Assembly (NCBI RefSeq): GCF_900105335.1
Contig: NZ_LT629770.1
Span: forward strand, 868,001 to 932,000
DNA length: 64,000 nucleotides
Origin: Microbacterium paraoxydans
GTDB taxonomy: Bacteria > Actinomycetota > Actinomycetes > Actinomycetales > Microbacteriaceae
Reading direction: 5' to 3'
The notes beneath the pieces were generated by a model. The model was given only the letters and a program-made list of their open reading frames with translations. It was not told where the DNA came from and searched no databases. This document shows, piece by piece, positions 53,863 to 62,062 of the stretch. Numbering within the stretch: position 1 is the stretch's first letter; the number at the start of each line of letters is the position of its first letter. A program made the position numbers and the translations under genes.

Positions 53863-55164
53863 ATGACGACACCTGCCGGCTGGTACGACGACGGTTCCGG
53901 GCGCCTGCGCTGGTGGGACGGCCAGCAGTGGACGGAGCACTTCGCGCCGGAGACGACGGCGACGACCGACGACACCACCGCGACGGCGACCGACGACGGG
54001 GGCGCGGAGAGCACCCCCGCGGCGACCGACGACGGCGCTCCCCTGGGACAGGAGCCGACGGCGACGGCGGAGACCGTCGCTCCCGAGCCCGTCGCCGCTG
54101 AGCGCGAGATCGCTCCGGACGAGCCCGCGACCGAGTTCATCGTCGCGCCAGAGCCGGCACAGGACTGGACCGCACCGACCAGCGGCGCGCACGGCCTCCC
54201 CGGTGCGGCGCCGATGGTCCCGCCGGCCACTCCCGATCAGAACGCATACCAGGGCCAGGGCGGATACCCGACACCGGGCGCGTACCCGGGTGCACAGGGC
54301 GCGGGCGGATACCCGGGCCAGGCGCCGGGCGCTCAGGGAACGTATCCGGGGCAGGGCGCGTACCCCGGTCGGGGCGCGTACCCCGGTCAGGGGACGTACC
54401 GCGGTCAGGCGCCGGCTCCCGCGGCCCCGAAGAAGGTCTCGGTGCTCGGACTCGTCGGCCTCGGGCTCGCCGCGCTGGGCCTCCTCCTCGCGTTCATCCC
54501 CGTGACGCTGCCGTTCGCCTGGTTCCTCCTGGCGGCCGGATTCATCGTCTCGCTCATCTCCCTGTTCCTGAAGGGCACCAAGTGGCCGGGGATCACCGGG
54601 CTCGGGGTGTCGGTGCTCGGCGGTATCGTCGCCATAGTCGTGAGCATCTTCTTCGTGCTGGCCGTCGCGAACACCGTGCGTCCGGTCACGCTTCCCGACT
54701 ACGACGAGGGCACGACTCAGAGCCCGGCGCCGGAGACCGACGACACAGGCGACGCGGGTACGGGTGAGGTCGCCGAGGGCACGCTGGGAGAGCCGGTCAC
54801 CGTGCCGCAGCTCGAGGGCACGGCCGAGGTCACCATCCGTTCCGCCACGTTCGGCCCGACCAACGGCACGGACTTCGAGCCCGCGAACGGCGGATATCTG
54901 TTGATCGACGTCGCCTGGGAGACGCTCGACGGGACGACCTACGTCAACCCGCTCTACTTCTCCGTCGAGACCGCGGACGGCACCGAGGGTGACTACGACA
55001 TCTTCGGCGAGGCGACGCTGGAGTCCAGCGAGCAGGACGCCGGTTCCACGGCGGAGGGCACGGTCTCGTTCGACGTCGCCGAGAGCTCGTCCTACGTGAT
55101 CGTCATCACGGACGAGATGTTGCAGGAGGTCGCGCGCGTGACCGTCGAGCCGTCGGCTCGCTGA
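53863..55164 (+). CDS. DUF2510 membrane protein with C-terminal DUF4352-like domain
   Basis: A 433-residue protein. DUF2510 is at the N terminus (PAGWYDDGSGRLRWWDGQQW), followed by a Thr/Glu-rich linker and a Pro-Gly-Tyr-Gln repeat region (GAYPGQGTYRGQ-like, about 125-190). Three hydrophobic segments lie at about 195-270. An extracytoplasmic beta domain resembling DUF4352 telokin-like folds closes the protein (LGEPVTVPQL, GGYLLIDVAW). GGAGGGG precedes the ATG. It lies between prfB and ftsE on the opposite strand. Function is unknown; the architecture suggests a surface-exposed envelope protein. Confidence 0.85.
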   Translation: MTTPAGWYDDGSGRLRWWDGQQWTEHFAPETTATTDDTTATATDDGGAESTPAATDDGAPLGQEPTATAETVAPEPVAAEREIAPDEPATEFIVAPEPAQDWTAPTSGAHGLPGAAPMVPPATPDQNAYQGQGGYPTPGAYPGAQGAGGYPGQAPGAQGTYPGQGAYPGRGAYPGQGTYRGQAPAPAAPKKVSVLGLVGLGLAALGLLLAFIPVTLPFAWFLLAAGFIVSLISLFLKGTKWPGITGLGVSVLGGIVAIVVSIFFVLAVANTVRPVTLPDYDEGTTQSPAPETDDTGDAGTGEVAEGTLGEPVTVPQLEGTAEVTIRSATFGPTNGTDFEPANGGYLLIDVAWETLDGTTYVNPLYFSVETADGTEGDYDIFGEATLESSEQDAGSTAEGTVSFDVAESSSYVIVITDEMLQEVARVTVEPSAR

Positions 55165-55179
55165 CCCGTCCGCACCGCA

Positions 55180-55215
55180 CGACGAAGGCCCCGGGATCTC
55201 CCGGGGCCTTCGTCG
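55180..55215. terminator. Bidirectional terminator between DUF2510 gene and prfB
   Basis: A 17-bp inverted repeat (arms 55180-55196 and 55199-55215) with CGAAGGCC/GGCCTTCG near its base, very like the lexA-metE terminator. It serves both convergent genes. Confidence 0.9.
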
Positions 55216-55221
55216 TAGGGG

Positions 55222-56331
55222 TCAGTCCTCGTCTTTGCGCTTGCGCCAGCGGATGCCCGCCGAGATGAAGTCGTCGAGATCGCCGTCGAACACGGCGGCG
55301 GGGTTGCCGGACTCCTGGCCCGTACGGAGGTCTTTCACGAGCTGCTGACCGTAGAGGAAGTAGGAGCGCATCTGATCGCCCCAGCTCGCGGTGATGTTGC
55401 CGGCGAGTTCCTTCTTCTTGGCGGCCTCCTGCTCCTTCTGCAGCAGGAGGAGGCGGTTCTGCAGCACCCGCATGGCCGCAGCGCGGTTCTGGATCTGCGA
55501 CTTCTCGTTCTGCATCGACACGACGATGCCGGTCGGGAGGTGCGTGATGCGCACGGCGGAGTCGGTCGTGTTGACGGACTGCCCACCGGGGCCGGAGGAG
55601 CGGAACACGTCGACCCGGATGTCGCTCTCGGGGATGTCGACCTCGGTCGCCTCCTCCATGAGCGGGATGACCTCGACGGCGGCGAACGACGTCTGGCGCT
55701 TGTCCGCGGAGCCGAACGGGCTGATGCGGGCGAGGCGGTGCGTGCCGGCCTCGACGGAGATCGTGCCGAAGGCGTAGGGCGCGTCGATCTCGAAGGTCGC
55801 CGACTTGATGCCCGCGCCCTCCGCGTACGAGGTGTCCATGACCTTCACGGGGTACTTGTGACGCTCCGCCCAGCGCAGGTACATGCGCATGAGCATCTCG
55901 GCGAAGTCGGTGGCGTCGTCGCCGCCGGCGCCGGAGCGGATGGTGACGATGGCGCTGCGCTCGTCGTACTCGCCATCGAGCAGCGTCTGCACCTCGAGCT
56001 GGTTGATGAGGTCGGTGAGCGTCTGCAGCTCCTTGCGCGCCTCGATCGCCGACTCCTCGTCTCCCATCTCGTTCGCGAGGTCGACGAGGACCTCGAGGTC
56101 GTCGAGGCGCTGGGCGATGCCGGTGATGCGGGCGAGCTCCGACTGGCGGTGGCTCAGGGCACTGGTGACCTTCTGGGCGTTCTCGGTGTCGTCCCAGAGG
56201 TCGGGCGCGCCGGCCTCCTCGCTGAGACGCGCGATATCCTCGCGGAGACGGTTGACATCGACGACCTCGCTGATGTCGCCGAAGGTGTGCCTGAGCGCCT
56301 GGATTTCGGCGGAGAGATCTAGTTCGAGCAT
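55222..56331 (-). CDS. prfB: Peptide chain release factor 2
   Basis: Releases peptides at UGA and UAA. The 369-residue product has the RF2-type discriminator SPF (ISPFGSADKRQTSFA), the GGQ tip SSGPGGQSVNTTDSAVR and the N-terminal helical domain. The frame is unbroken from MLELDLSAEIQALRHTFGD, so the +1 programmed frameshift of many bacterial prfB genes is absent. TAGGCT (56340-56345) is 8 nt before the ATG. Confidence 0.97.
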   Translation of the reverse strand: MLELDLSAEIQALRHTFGDISEVVDVNRLREDIARLSEEAGAPDLWDDTENAQKVTSALSHRQSELARITGIAQRLDDLEVLVDLANEMGDEESAIEARKELQTLTDLINQLEVQTLLDGEYDERSAIVTIRSGAGGDDATDFAEMLMRMYLRWAERHKYPVKVMDTSYAEGAGIKSATFEIDAPYAFGTISVEAGTHRLARISPFGSADKRQTSFAAVEVIPLMEEATEVDIPESDIRVDVFRSSGPGGQSVNTTDSAVRITHLPTGIVVSMQNEKSQIQNRAAAMRVLQNRLLLLQKEQEAAKKKELAGNITASWGDQMRSYFLYGQQLVKDLRTGQESGNPAAVFDGDLDDFISAGIRWRKRKDED

Positions 56332-56414
56332 GACACCTCAGCCTAACGTGCCGCCCGCGCGCGCGGGGACGGGCATGTCCAGGGCCGTGCGCCGACGGGA
56401 GTAGCGTGAAGGGC

Positions 56415-57695
56415 GTGAGCAGTGCATCCACGGTCCTCCGCCAGTTCGGGCCGATGGTGTACTTGCCGACCGTCCTCTTCTCCCTCGGCGAGGGCGCGGT
56501 CATCCCGCTCATCCCGGTCATCGCCGCGTCCATGGGGGCCGACGTCGCCTTCGCGGCCCTCGTCGCCTCGGCGCTCGTGGTCGGTCAGCTGTGCGGCAAC
56601 CTCCCGGCCGGGTGGGCCGTGGGCCGCATCGGCGAGCGGTTCACGATGGTGATCGCCGGCGTCATCGCCATCCTCGCTGCCGTCGGCATGGTGTTCGCGC
56701 CGTCGCTCGGGGTCCTCGCGGCATCGGTGTTCCTTCTCGGCCTGTGCGCCGCGGCGTTCGGGCTCGCCCGGCACGCGTTCATGACCACGCGGGTGCCGCT
56801 GGCGTTCCGCGCCCGCTCGCTCTCCCTGCTCGGCGGCAGCTTCCGTCTGGGCATCTTCATCGGCCCGTTCGTCTCCGCCGGTCTGCTGCAGCTCTTCGGT
56901 ACCGAGGCCGCGGCGATCTGGTTCTTCCTCGCCTGCCTCGTGGTCATGGTCGTGCTCGTGCTCTTCGGACCGGATCCGGAGAAGACCGTCGCCCCGCTGC
57001 GGACGACCGATCGATTCGTGGAGGACAGCGGAGAGGCGGTGACCGGGTCGATCCCCATCGTCGAGCGGGCCGGGATCTTCCAGACCATGTGGCGGCAGCG
57101 CGGAGTGCTCGGTCGGCTCGGACTCGCTGCGGCCTCGCTGTCCGCGGTGCGGTCGGCACGGCAGGTCGTCCTCCCGCTGTGGGGGCTCTCCCTGGGCCTC
57201 GACGCATCGACCATCGCGCTCGTCGTCGGGGTCTCCGGCGCCATCGACTTCGCCCTGTTCTACGCCAGCGGCCAGGTGATGGACCGCTTCGGCCGGCTCT
57301 GGGCGGCGATGCCCGCGATGGTGCTGATGGGCGCCGGGTTCCTCGCCCTGTCGGTCACGCACGACCTCGACTCCGCGGTGCTCTGGTTCGGCATGTTCGC
57401 CGCGGTCCTCGGCGTCGGCAATGGTCTGTCGAGCGGCATCCTCCTCACTCTCGGCGCGGACGTCGCCCCGAAGCGCGACCCCGCCGCGTTCCTCGGGTCG
57501 TGGCGCACGCTGACCGATGCCGGCGGCGCGGTCGCTCCGCTCCTCGTCTCGGGCATCACCGCGGTCGCCTCCCTCTCGTTCGCGGCGGGAGCCATGGGCC
57601 TGATCGGACTCGTCGGCGCCGCGGGGTTCCTGCGCTGGATCCCGCGGTTCGTCCCCCGGACGCCCCCGCCCACGCCGGACCCGGCCGACGGCTGA
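56415..57695 (+). CDS. MFS transporter
   Basis: A 426-residue membrane transporter with 12 predicted helices in two six-helix halves, split by a cytoplasmic loop at about 195-225. The A-motif-like GWAVGRIGERFTMV follows helix 2, and GQVMDRFGRLWAAM is its copy in the second half. The substrate is unknown; drug or sugar efflux are both possible. I use GTG at 56415 with TAGCGT (56402-56407) 7 nt upstream; GTG at 56406 overlaps that -10. Confidence 0.88.
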   Translation: MSSASTVLRQFGPMVYLPTVLFSLGEGAVIPLIPVIAASMGADVAFAALVASALVVGQLCGNLPAGWAVGRIGERFTMVIAGVIAILAAVGMVFAPSLGVLAASVFLLGLCAAAFGLARHAFMTTRVPLAFRARSLSLLGGSFRLGIFIGPFVSAGLLQLFGTEAAAIWFFLACLVVMVVLVLFGPDPEKTVAPLRTTDRFVEDSGEAVTGSIPIVERAGIFQTMWRQRGVLGRLGLAAASLSAVRSARQVVLPLWGLSLGLDASTIALVVGVSGAIDFALFYASGQVMDRFGRLWAAMPAMVLMGAGFLALSVTHDLDSAVLWFGMFAAVLGVGNGLSSGILLTLGADVAPKRDPAAFLGSWRTLTDAGGAVAPLLVSGITAVASLSFAAGAMGLIGLVGAAGFLRWIPRFVPRTPPPTPDPADG

Positions 57696-57707
57696 GCGCC
57701 CGGTCGC

Positions 57708-58148
57708 TCAGCGCAGCGCCGTCCGGCTCGTGGCCGTCGCCTGCAACGGCACTCCGTCCGGCACGAACGGCGAGAGCAGCGGCGGGTGCCAGGTCGCTGC
57801 AACGGTGACGCGCGCGCTCACGCCGTCCGGGGTGCCCGCGTCGACGACGGTCGCCTTGAACCCCGCTCCGAGGACGAGCGGCGCCGCCTGCTCGGCCACC
57901 CCCGCGTCGGTGAGCGTCGCTCGGGGGCTGTCACCCTCCACCTGCAGCGTGAAGCCGTCCGCTCCGGCGAGCGCCGCCGCGTCCGCGAGCCCGTCCAGCC
58001 GCTTCTGGGCGATGTAGAGGTCGGTGGCGCAGACGCACACGAACAGCACCGCGAGCGCGAGGAGGAGGTAGCCGAGCACGAGCAGCAGTACGCTCCCGTC
58101 GTCGTCGCCCTCTCCGTGCTGCTTCAGGGCCGGCACGCGCCCCCTCAT
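57708..58148 (-). CDS. TadG-like/Rv3654c-type pilus-locus protein
   Basis: A 146-residue protein with one membrane helix (SVLLLVLGYLLLALAVLF) after a short basic N terminus, then DLYIAQKRLDGLADAAALAGADG, typical of TadG/TadE-type N termini, and an extracytoplasmic region. It corresponds in position to Rv3654c-like genes at the end of actinobacterial Tad loci. The ATG overlaps the upstream TadE-like stop as ATGA. Confidence 0.8.
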   Translation of the reverse strand: MRGRVPALKQHGEGDDDGSVLLLVLGYLLLALAVLFVCVCATDLYIAQKRLDGLADAAALAGADGFTLQVEGDSPRATLTDAGVAEQAAPLVLGAGFKATVVDAGTPDGVSARVTVAATWHPPLLSPFVPDGVPLQATATSRTALR

Positions 58149-58579
58149 CCCCCGCCCCATCGCCGCGACACCTTCTGCACCGACACGGCTTCCACAGGGA
58201 CGGACGTCGCCTGGTCGAGTCCGAGCACGCCCGGCACGAGCGGCAGCGACACGCGCGTCGAGACCGTGACGACCACCGTCGCTCCCGCCGCCGGACAGGC
58301 CGATGCCCGGGGGCGGCACGACACCGCGACGTCGACCGCACCGGGATCGATGCCGTACTCCGCGACGACCCCGTCCAGCACCTCCTCCCCTCGGTCGGCC
58401 GCCGCCGCGATGTCGGGTGCCGAGGCGACGGCACGTGCGGCCTGCCGCGCCGCGGCCTCGACGCCCAGCGTCTGCTCCTGCACCGAGCCCACGGCGATCA
58501 CGAGGTACAGCAGCGGCACGAGCATGATCACGCCGACGGCGATGAACTCCAGCGAGCTCGACCCCGCGTCATCGCGCAT
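58145..58579 (-). CDS. TadE-like pilus assembly protein
   Basis: A 144-residue protein. The N terminus DDAGSSSLEFIAVGVIMLVPLLYLVIAV has the TadE/prepilin-like Glu five residues into the hydrophobic segment. GVEAAARQAARAVASA follows, then a domain with two Cys (SCRPRASACPA). Minor pseudopilin of the Tad system. It overlaps its neighbours on both sides, confirming an operon. Confidence 0.85.
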   Translation of the reverse strand: MRDDAGSSSLEFIAVGVIMLVPLLYLVIAVGSVQEQTLGVEAAARQAARAVASAPDIAAAADRGEEVLDGVVAEYGIDPGAVDVAVSCRPRASACPAAGATVVVTVSTRVSLPLVPGVLGLDQATSVPVEAVSVQKVSRRWGGG

Positions 58580-58970
58580 CGAATGACTCCGCCGGTGCGT
58601 GGGCCTCCACCTGCAAGGCCGCCGGGACGCCGACCAGGCCGAACACCGGGAGCGTCGTCCGGATCCGGACCTCGACGGTCTCCTGTCCCGCTCGCCGCGC
58701 CGAGGTCACCGTGATGTCGTCTGCGTAGGAGGGGCCCACCGCGCGACGGATAACCTCACGCGCCCGCTCTTCCCCCTCCGCGGCTGTCGTGTCGGCGAGA
58801 GCCGCGTAGTACGCCCCCTCCACAGCGGCGTCGTGGACGACATTGCGCACGTAGATCGCGAACGCGAGCTGCAGCACCGCGAGGGTGAGTGCGGTGAGCA
58901 GGGTGCCGACGAGCACGAACTCCACCGGGTTCGACCCACGGTCGTCGGTCACCCCCGCAGGCGCGCGCAT
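58569..58970 (-). CDS. TadE-like pilus assembly protein, second copy
   Basis: A 133-residue protein with the same design: DDRGSNPVEFVLVGTLLTALTLAVLQ (Glu at the head of the helix), then IYVRNVVHDAAVEGAYYAAL and a short beta-rich domain ending LQVEAHAPAES. Its 3' end overlaps the next tadE-like gene by 11 nt. Confidence 0.85.
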   Translation of the reverse strand: MRAPAGVTDDRGSNPVEFVLVGTLLTALTLAVLQLAFAIYVRNVVHDAAVEGAYYAALADTTAAEGEERAREVIRRAVGPSYADDITVTSARRAGQETVEVRIRTTLPVFGLVGVPAALQVEAHAPAESFDAR

Positions 58971-58971
58971 G

Positions 58972-59166
58972 TCAGAGCCCCGAGACCCGCTGGATGGCCT
59001 GCTCGAACAGGGAGGTGAGTGCGGGCCCGGCGACCGCCCAGATGAGTACGACGAGCCCCGCGGTCATCAGGGTGACGAGCACCCAACCGGGCACGTCTCC
59101 CCGTTCGTCGTCGTAGAAGGCACAGAGCATCGAGCGCGCACGAGAGATCATGCCGCCAGTGTGCAT
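58972..59166 (-). CDS. Small pilin-like membrane protein of the Tad locus
   Basis: A 64-residue protein (60 if the ATG at 59151 is used). A basic/acidic head (YDDERGDVPGWVLVT) leads into one hydrophobic helix (LMTAGLVVLIWAVAGPAL) and an amphipathic end. Size and position fit a Flp-type major pilin, but the usual prepilin site (Gly then Glu at +5) is not clear. Gene order pilin, TadE, TadE, TadG-like supports the call. Confidence 0.7.
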   Translation of the reverse strand: MHTGGMISRARSMLCAFYDDERGDVPGWVLVTLMTAGLVVLIWAVAGPALTSLFEQAIQRVSGL

Positions 59167-59325
59167 GGGAGACCTGCCACGGCGCGGACGTTATCCACAG
59201 GAGCTCGGTGTTCCGGGCATCGCCGGATCCTCCCGACGGTTCATCCGGGTGAGAACGATGGACGCCGCGTCGACACCGTTGCTACGTTCGACGAACTAAG
59301 CCCCCTTGCGACGTGACAGGACCCC

Positions 59326-60288
59326 ATGACCTCCACGAGTTCCCCCGCACGAGCCTCCCTTCACGAGTCCCCCTTCATCGCGGACGCGCGGTCAGGTGCC
59401 AGGGTCACGAGCTGGTGGCTGGCGATCATCCTCTTCCTCGCGCTCTGGATCGTCCAGATCGGCCTGCTCGCGGCTCTCACGATCGCGGCCCCCGTTCCTG
59501 CGGGCTCCGTCGCGTCGCAGTTCCAGGAGGCGTTCGCCAACCTCGTCGTCATCGGCCTCGTCTTCGCCTGGGTCGGCCTCTATGAGCGGCGACACGTGCG
59601 CACTCTCGGCTTCCGGCAACCCGGGCGCGGCGTGCTCGCTCTCCTGCTCGGCGTCGTCGTCGGGCTCGTCTTGATCTCCGTACCCATACTGTTCCTTCTG
59701 CTGACGGGCCAGTACGAGGCGGTCGCCGGCCCCGCGGGCGGCACCTCCGGGTTTCCCGCCCTACCTCTGATCCTGGCTCTCGCCGTCACCGTGATCGTCC
59801 AGGGCGGCAACGAGGAAGTCGTGACACGCGGGTTCCTCCTCCAGAGCGTGGGGCAACGATTCCCGACGTGGCTCGCAGTCCTCGTCCCCTCGCTGCTGTT
59901 CACGGTGGTGCATGGCGTCGGCGGCCATCCGGTGGCCTTCGCCACCATCTTCCTGTACGCGATCTTCGCCACCTTCGTCACACTCTGGCAGCGGTCGCTG
60001 TGGCTCATCTGCGGTATTCATGCCGGCTGGAACTTCGGCATGGGCAACGTCTACGGCATCCCGGTGAGCGGGTTGGACCCGCACTCCACGTCGCTCCTGT
60101 TCTTCGCCCCTTCCGATTCCTCGGCACCGTTGCTCACCGGTGGCGATTTCGGGACCGAGGGTGGGCTTCCCGCCGCCTTCACCATGCTGGCGGCGGCCGC
60201 CGTCGCGTTCGTGTGCTGGCGACGTTCCGCGCGGGAGCACCGTCAAGGAGGTCCGCGGGTCTCCCCGGAGCCGACCCGGGCGCAATAG
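59326..60288 (+). CDS. CPBP family intramembrane metalloprotease
   Basis: A 320-residue protein with about eight membrane helices. The CAAX/Abi motifs are NEEVVTRGFLLQSV (motif 1, EExxxR), LLFTVVHGVGGHP (motif 2, His) and CGIHAGWNFGMGNVYG (motif 3, HxxxN). Bacterial members include bacteriocin-immunity and anti-sigma-cleaving proteases; no substrate can be named here. It lies between the pilin genes and tadC, on the opposite strand. The TAG stop doubles as the start of the next gene's -10. Confidence 0.9.
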   Translation: MTSTSSPARASLHESPFIADARSGARVTSWWLAIILFLALWIVQIGLLAALTIAAPVPAGSVASQFQEAFANLVVIGLVFAWVGLYERRHVRTLGFRQPGRGVLALLLGVVVGLVLISVPILFLLLTGQYEAVAGPAGGTSGFPALPLILALAVTVIVQGGNEEVVTRGFLLQSVGQRFPTWLAVLVPSLLFTVVHGVGGHPVAFATIFLYAIFATFVTLWQRSLWLICGIHAGWNFGMGNVYGIPVSGLDPHSTSLLFFAPSDSSAPLLTGGDFGTEGGLPAAFTMLAAAAVAFVCWRRSAREHRQGGPRVSPEPTRAQ

Positions 60289-60299
60289 GCTCCTGCCTC

Positions 60300-60479
60300 A
60301 TGGAACCCAACCCTCTGCTGCCGTCGATTCCGGTGCTGATCGCGATCGTCGGCGGCGTGGTGATCCTCGTCTCCGTCATCGTCATCGTCGTCGGTGCCCG
60401 GAGAGCGAAGCGGCGGGGTTCTGTACCCCCGTCGCGCGAATCGCACAACCCCGGGTCCGGACACCACGACGAGGGATAG
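60300..60479 (+). CDS. Small single-helix membrane protein (59 residues)
   Basis: Short N terminus, one strongly hydrophobic helix (IPVLIAIVGGVVILVSVIVI), then the basic ARRAKRRG and a hydrophilic tail rich in His/Ser/Gly. TAGGCT (60286-60291) is 8 nt before the ATG, so it has its own leaderless promoter overlapping the CPBP stop codon. Function is unknown. Confidence 0.65.
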   Translation: MEPNPLLPSIPVLIAIVGGVVILVSVIVIVVGARRAKRRGSVPPSRESHNPGSGHHDEG

Positions 60480-60489
60480 CCTGTCACGC

Positions 60490-60762
60490 ATGCGCCCCGG
60501 ACCTGACGATGAGATGCGGGCGCGGGTCGAGATCGACGGGCTCACCTATCCCCTGCCTCGCGGCACGGATGTCGTCGCCCTCCGGGAGCGGATCGAAGCC
60601 GCCGCGCGCGCCGAGCCCACATTCGTCTCGTTCGCCACGTCGGACGGCCTCGCGAGCGTCCTCGTCCACCCGACGTCGCGGGTGTTCCTCTTCCAGGTCA
60701 AGGCGTCGAACGACGGGAGCCTTGCTGCAGACCTCGGGGGGCTGCCGGACTGGGACGTCTGA
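60490..60762 (+). CDS. Conserved small protein (90 residues), unknown function
   Basis: A soluble 90-residue protein: RARVEIDGLTYPLPRGTDVV, ALRERIEAAARAEPTFVSF, RVFLFQVKASND, ending GLPDWDV. The pattern looks like a compact alpha/beta domain. TAGCCT (60477-60482) is 7 nt before the ATG and again overlaps the previous stop codon. Converges on the 98-residue gene. Confidence 0.65.
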   Translation: MRPGPDDEMRARVEIDGLTYPLPRGTDVVALRERIEAAARAEPTFVSFATSDGLASVLVHPTSRVFLFQVKASNDGSLAADLGGLPDWDV

Positions 60763-60786
60763 GCGCCGCGGGAAGCCGCCGCAGCG

Positions 60787-61083
60787 TCAGGAGGTGAACT
60801 CGTCGATGACGAGCTCACCTCGGGCGTTCAGCCGCTCCATCATGTGGCTGACCCGAGCCGGGTCGATCGCCGGCGTCGGCTCGGCATCGAACTCGAGGAC
60901 CAGCGGGATGGCCGGGTGCATCCACGCCGAGAGCCGGCCCGGGCTCTTCTTCCCCGAGGGCCACGTCATCATGAAGCTCTCCTGGCGACGGAGCTTGGTG
61001 GAGATCACGATCTTCAGATGCGCCAGCAGGGTGTCCTCGACGTCGATCGGCGGACGAGAGCTGTTGTACTCAAGACTTCCCAT
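60787..61083 (-). CDS. 98-residue Microbacteriaceae family protein (DUF7882-like, often mislabelled DNA ligase)
   Basis: Starts MGSLEYNSSRPPIDVEDTLL, then AHLKIVISTKLRRQESFMM, WPSGKKSPGRLSAWMHPAIP and ends RGELVIDEFTS. Very similar short proteins recur in many copies in Microbacteriaceae and are sometimes named ATP-dependent DNA ligase without having ligase motifs; none are present here either. TACCTT (61090-61095) lies 6 nt before the ATG. Lies 40 nt after tadC. Confidence 0.8.
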   Translation of the reverse strand: MGSLEYNSSRPPIDVEDTLLAHLKIVISTKLRRQESFMMTWPSGKKSPGRLSAWMHPAIPLVLEFDAEPTPAIDPARVSHMMERLNARGELVIDEFTS

Positions 61084-61123
61084 AGTCAAAAGGTAAGCCC
61101 CCGGGGCGCCCTCGGCCGACCAC

Positions 61124-62062
61124 TCACCCGATGCCGAGGCGCAGGATGAACAGACCAGGGTAGATCGCGAACACGACGGACAGCGGCAGGATGAGGAACA
61201 CCAGCGGCAGGAGCATGAAGATCTCCTTCCGTCCGGCCTGCTCGATGAGCGTGCGCTTGGCCTCCTCCCTCGTGTCGTCGGCCTGCGCGCGCAGGACGGC
61301 GGCGAGCGGCGCTCCATGTTCGAGCGCGGCGACGATCTGGTCCACGGCCCGCGTGAGCCCCGGCAGCTCCAGCCGCGCTGCCATCGCCGTCAGTGCGTCC
61401 GCCAGCGGCGACCCCGTCCCGACCTCCAGTACCGCGCGGCGCAGCTCGACCGTGAGCTCCCCTGACCCCACACCGGCCACGCGCTTCACGGCATCGAGGA
61501 ACCCCTCGCCCGCCGAGAGACAGAGCGCCAGGAACTCCAGCGTCGTCGGCAGCTCCTCGGTCAGACGCACCTTTCGCGCACGCACCCGCGCCGACAGCCG
61601 CATGTCGTACCCCACACCGGCCGCCGCTCCCGCGAGGAGCGGGATCGACCCGACCGGAAGCGACCACCGACCGATCACGACGAGAACGATGACGGCGAGC
61701 GCTCCGGCAGCGATTCCGCCCACGATCACCGCGAGCTGACGACCGCGGAAGGCGACGGGATCGAATGCCGACCCCGCCTGAGCGAGCCGCCGTCGGAGAG
61801 CTTCCGTCCCGCCGAGCAGACGGTCGAGCGTCTTCGCACCGCGCGCACCGAGGCGGAACCCTCCGGCAGGCAGGGTGCCGGGCCGGGTGAAGGCGTCGCG
61901 CGGCAACACCTCGTCGTCCACGACGTCCCGCACGTACGGCGCGATCCGCGACGCGAGCGACGCCGCCCGCCACCGTGGGAGGCCCGCCAGAAGCGAGAGG
62001 ACACCCGTGGCGAATCCCCCGCCGAGCAGCACGGCCACGGCGAGCGCGGAGAGCCCGCTCAC
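61124..62062 (-). CDS. tadC: TadC-like type II/IV secretion membrane protein
   Basis: Inner-membrane platform protein of the Tad pilus, 312 residues. GspF domain (about 165-290) with ELPTTLEFLALCLSAGEGFLDAV, GSPLADALTAMAARLELPGL and a C-terminal pair of membrane helices (IFMLLPLVFLILPLSVVFAI). The start is GTG at 62062, overlapping the tadB stop as GTGA. Confidence 0.9.
   Translation of the reverse strand: MSGLSALAVAVLLGGGFATGVLSLLAGLPRWRAASLASRIAPYVRDVVDDEVLPRDAFTRPGTLPAGGFRLGARGAKTLDRLLGGTEALRRRLAQAGSAFDPVAFRGRQLAVIVGGIAAGALAVIVLVVIGRWSLPVGSIPLLAGAAAGVGYDMRLSARVRARKVRLTEELPTTLEFLALCLSAGEGFLDAVKRVAGVGSGELTVELRRAVLEVGTGSPLADALTAMAARLELPGLTRAVDQIVAALEHGAPLAAVLRAQADDTREEAKRTLIEQAGRKEIFMLLPLVFLILPLSVVFAIYPGLFILRLGIG

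Noticed and set aside
55222..56331. Programmed +1 frameshift in prfB
   Set aside because: The frame is continuous from the start codon and lacks the CTTTGAC slip site.
59191..59199. Perfect DnaA box TTATCCACA
   Set aside because: Single copy, no DnaA-box cluster, AT-rich region or dnaA/dnaN nearby; not an origin.
60787..61083. ATP-dependent DNA ligase
   Set aside because: The name is often attached to this small family, but 98 residues cannot hold a ligase and no KxDG motif is present.
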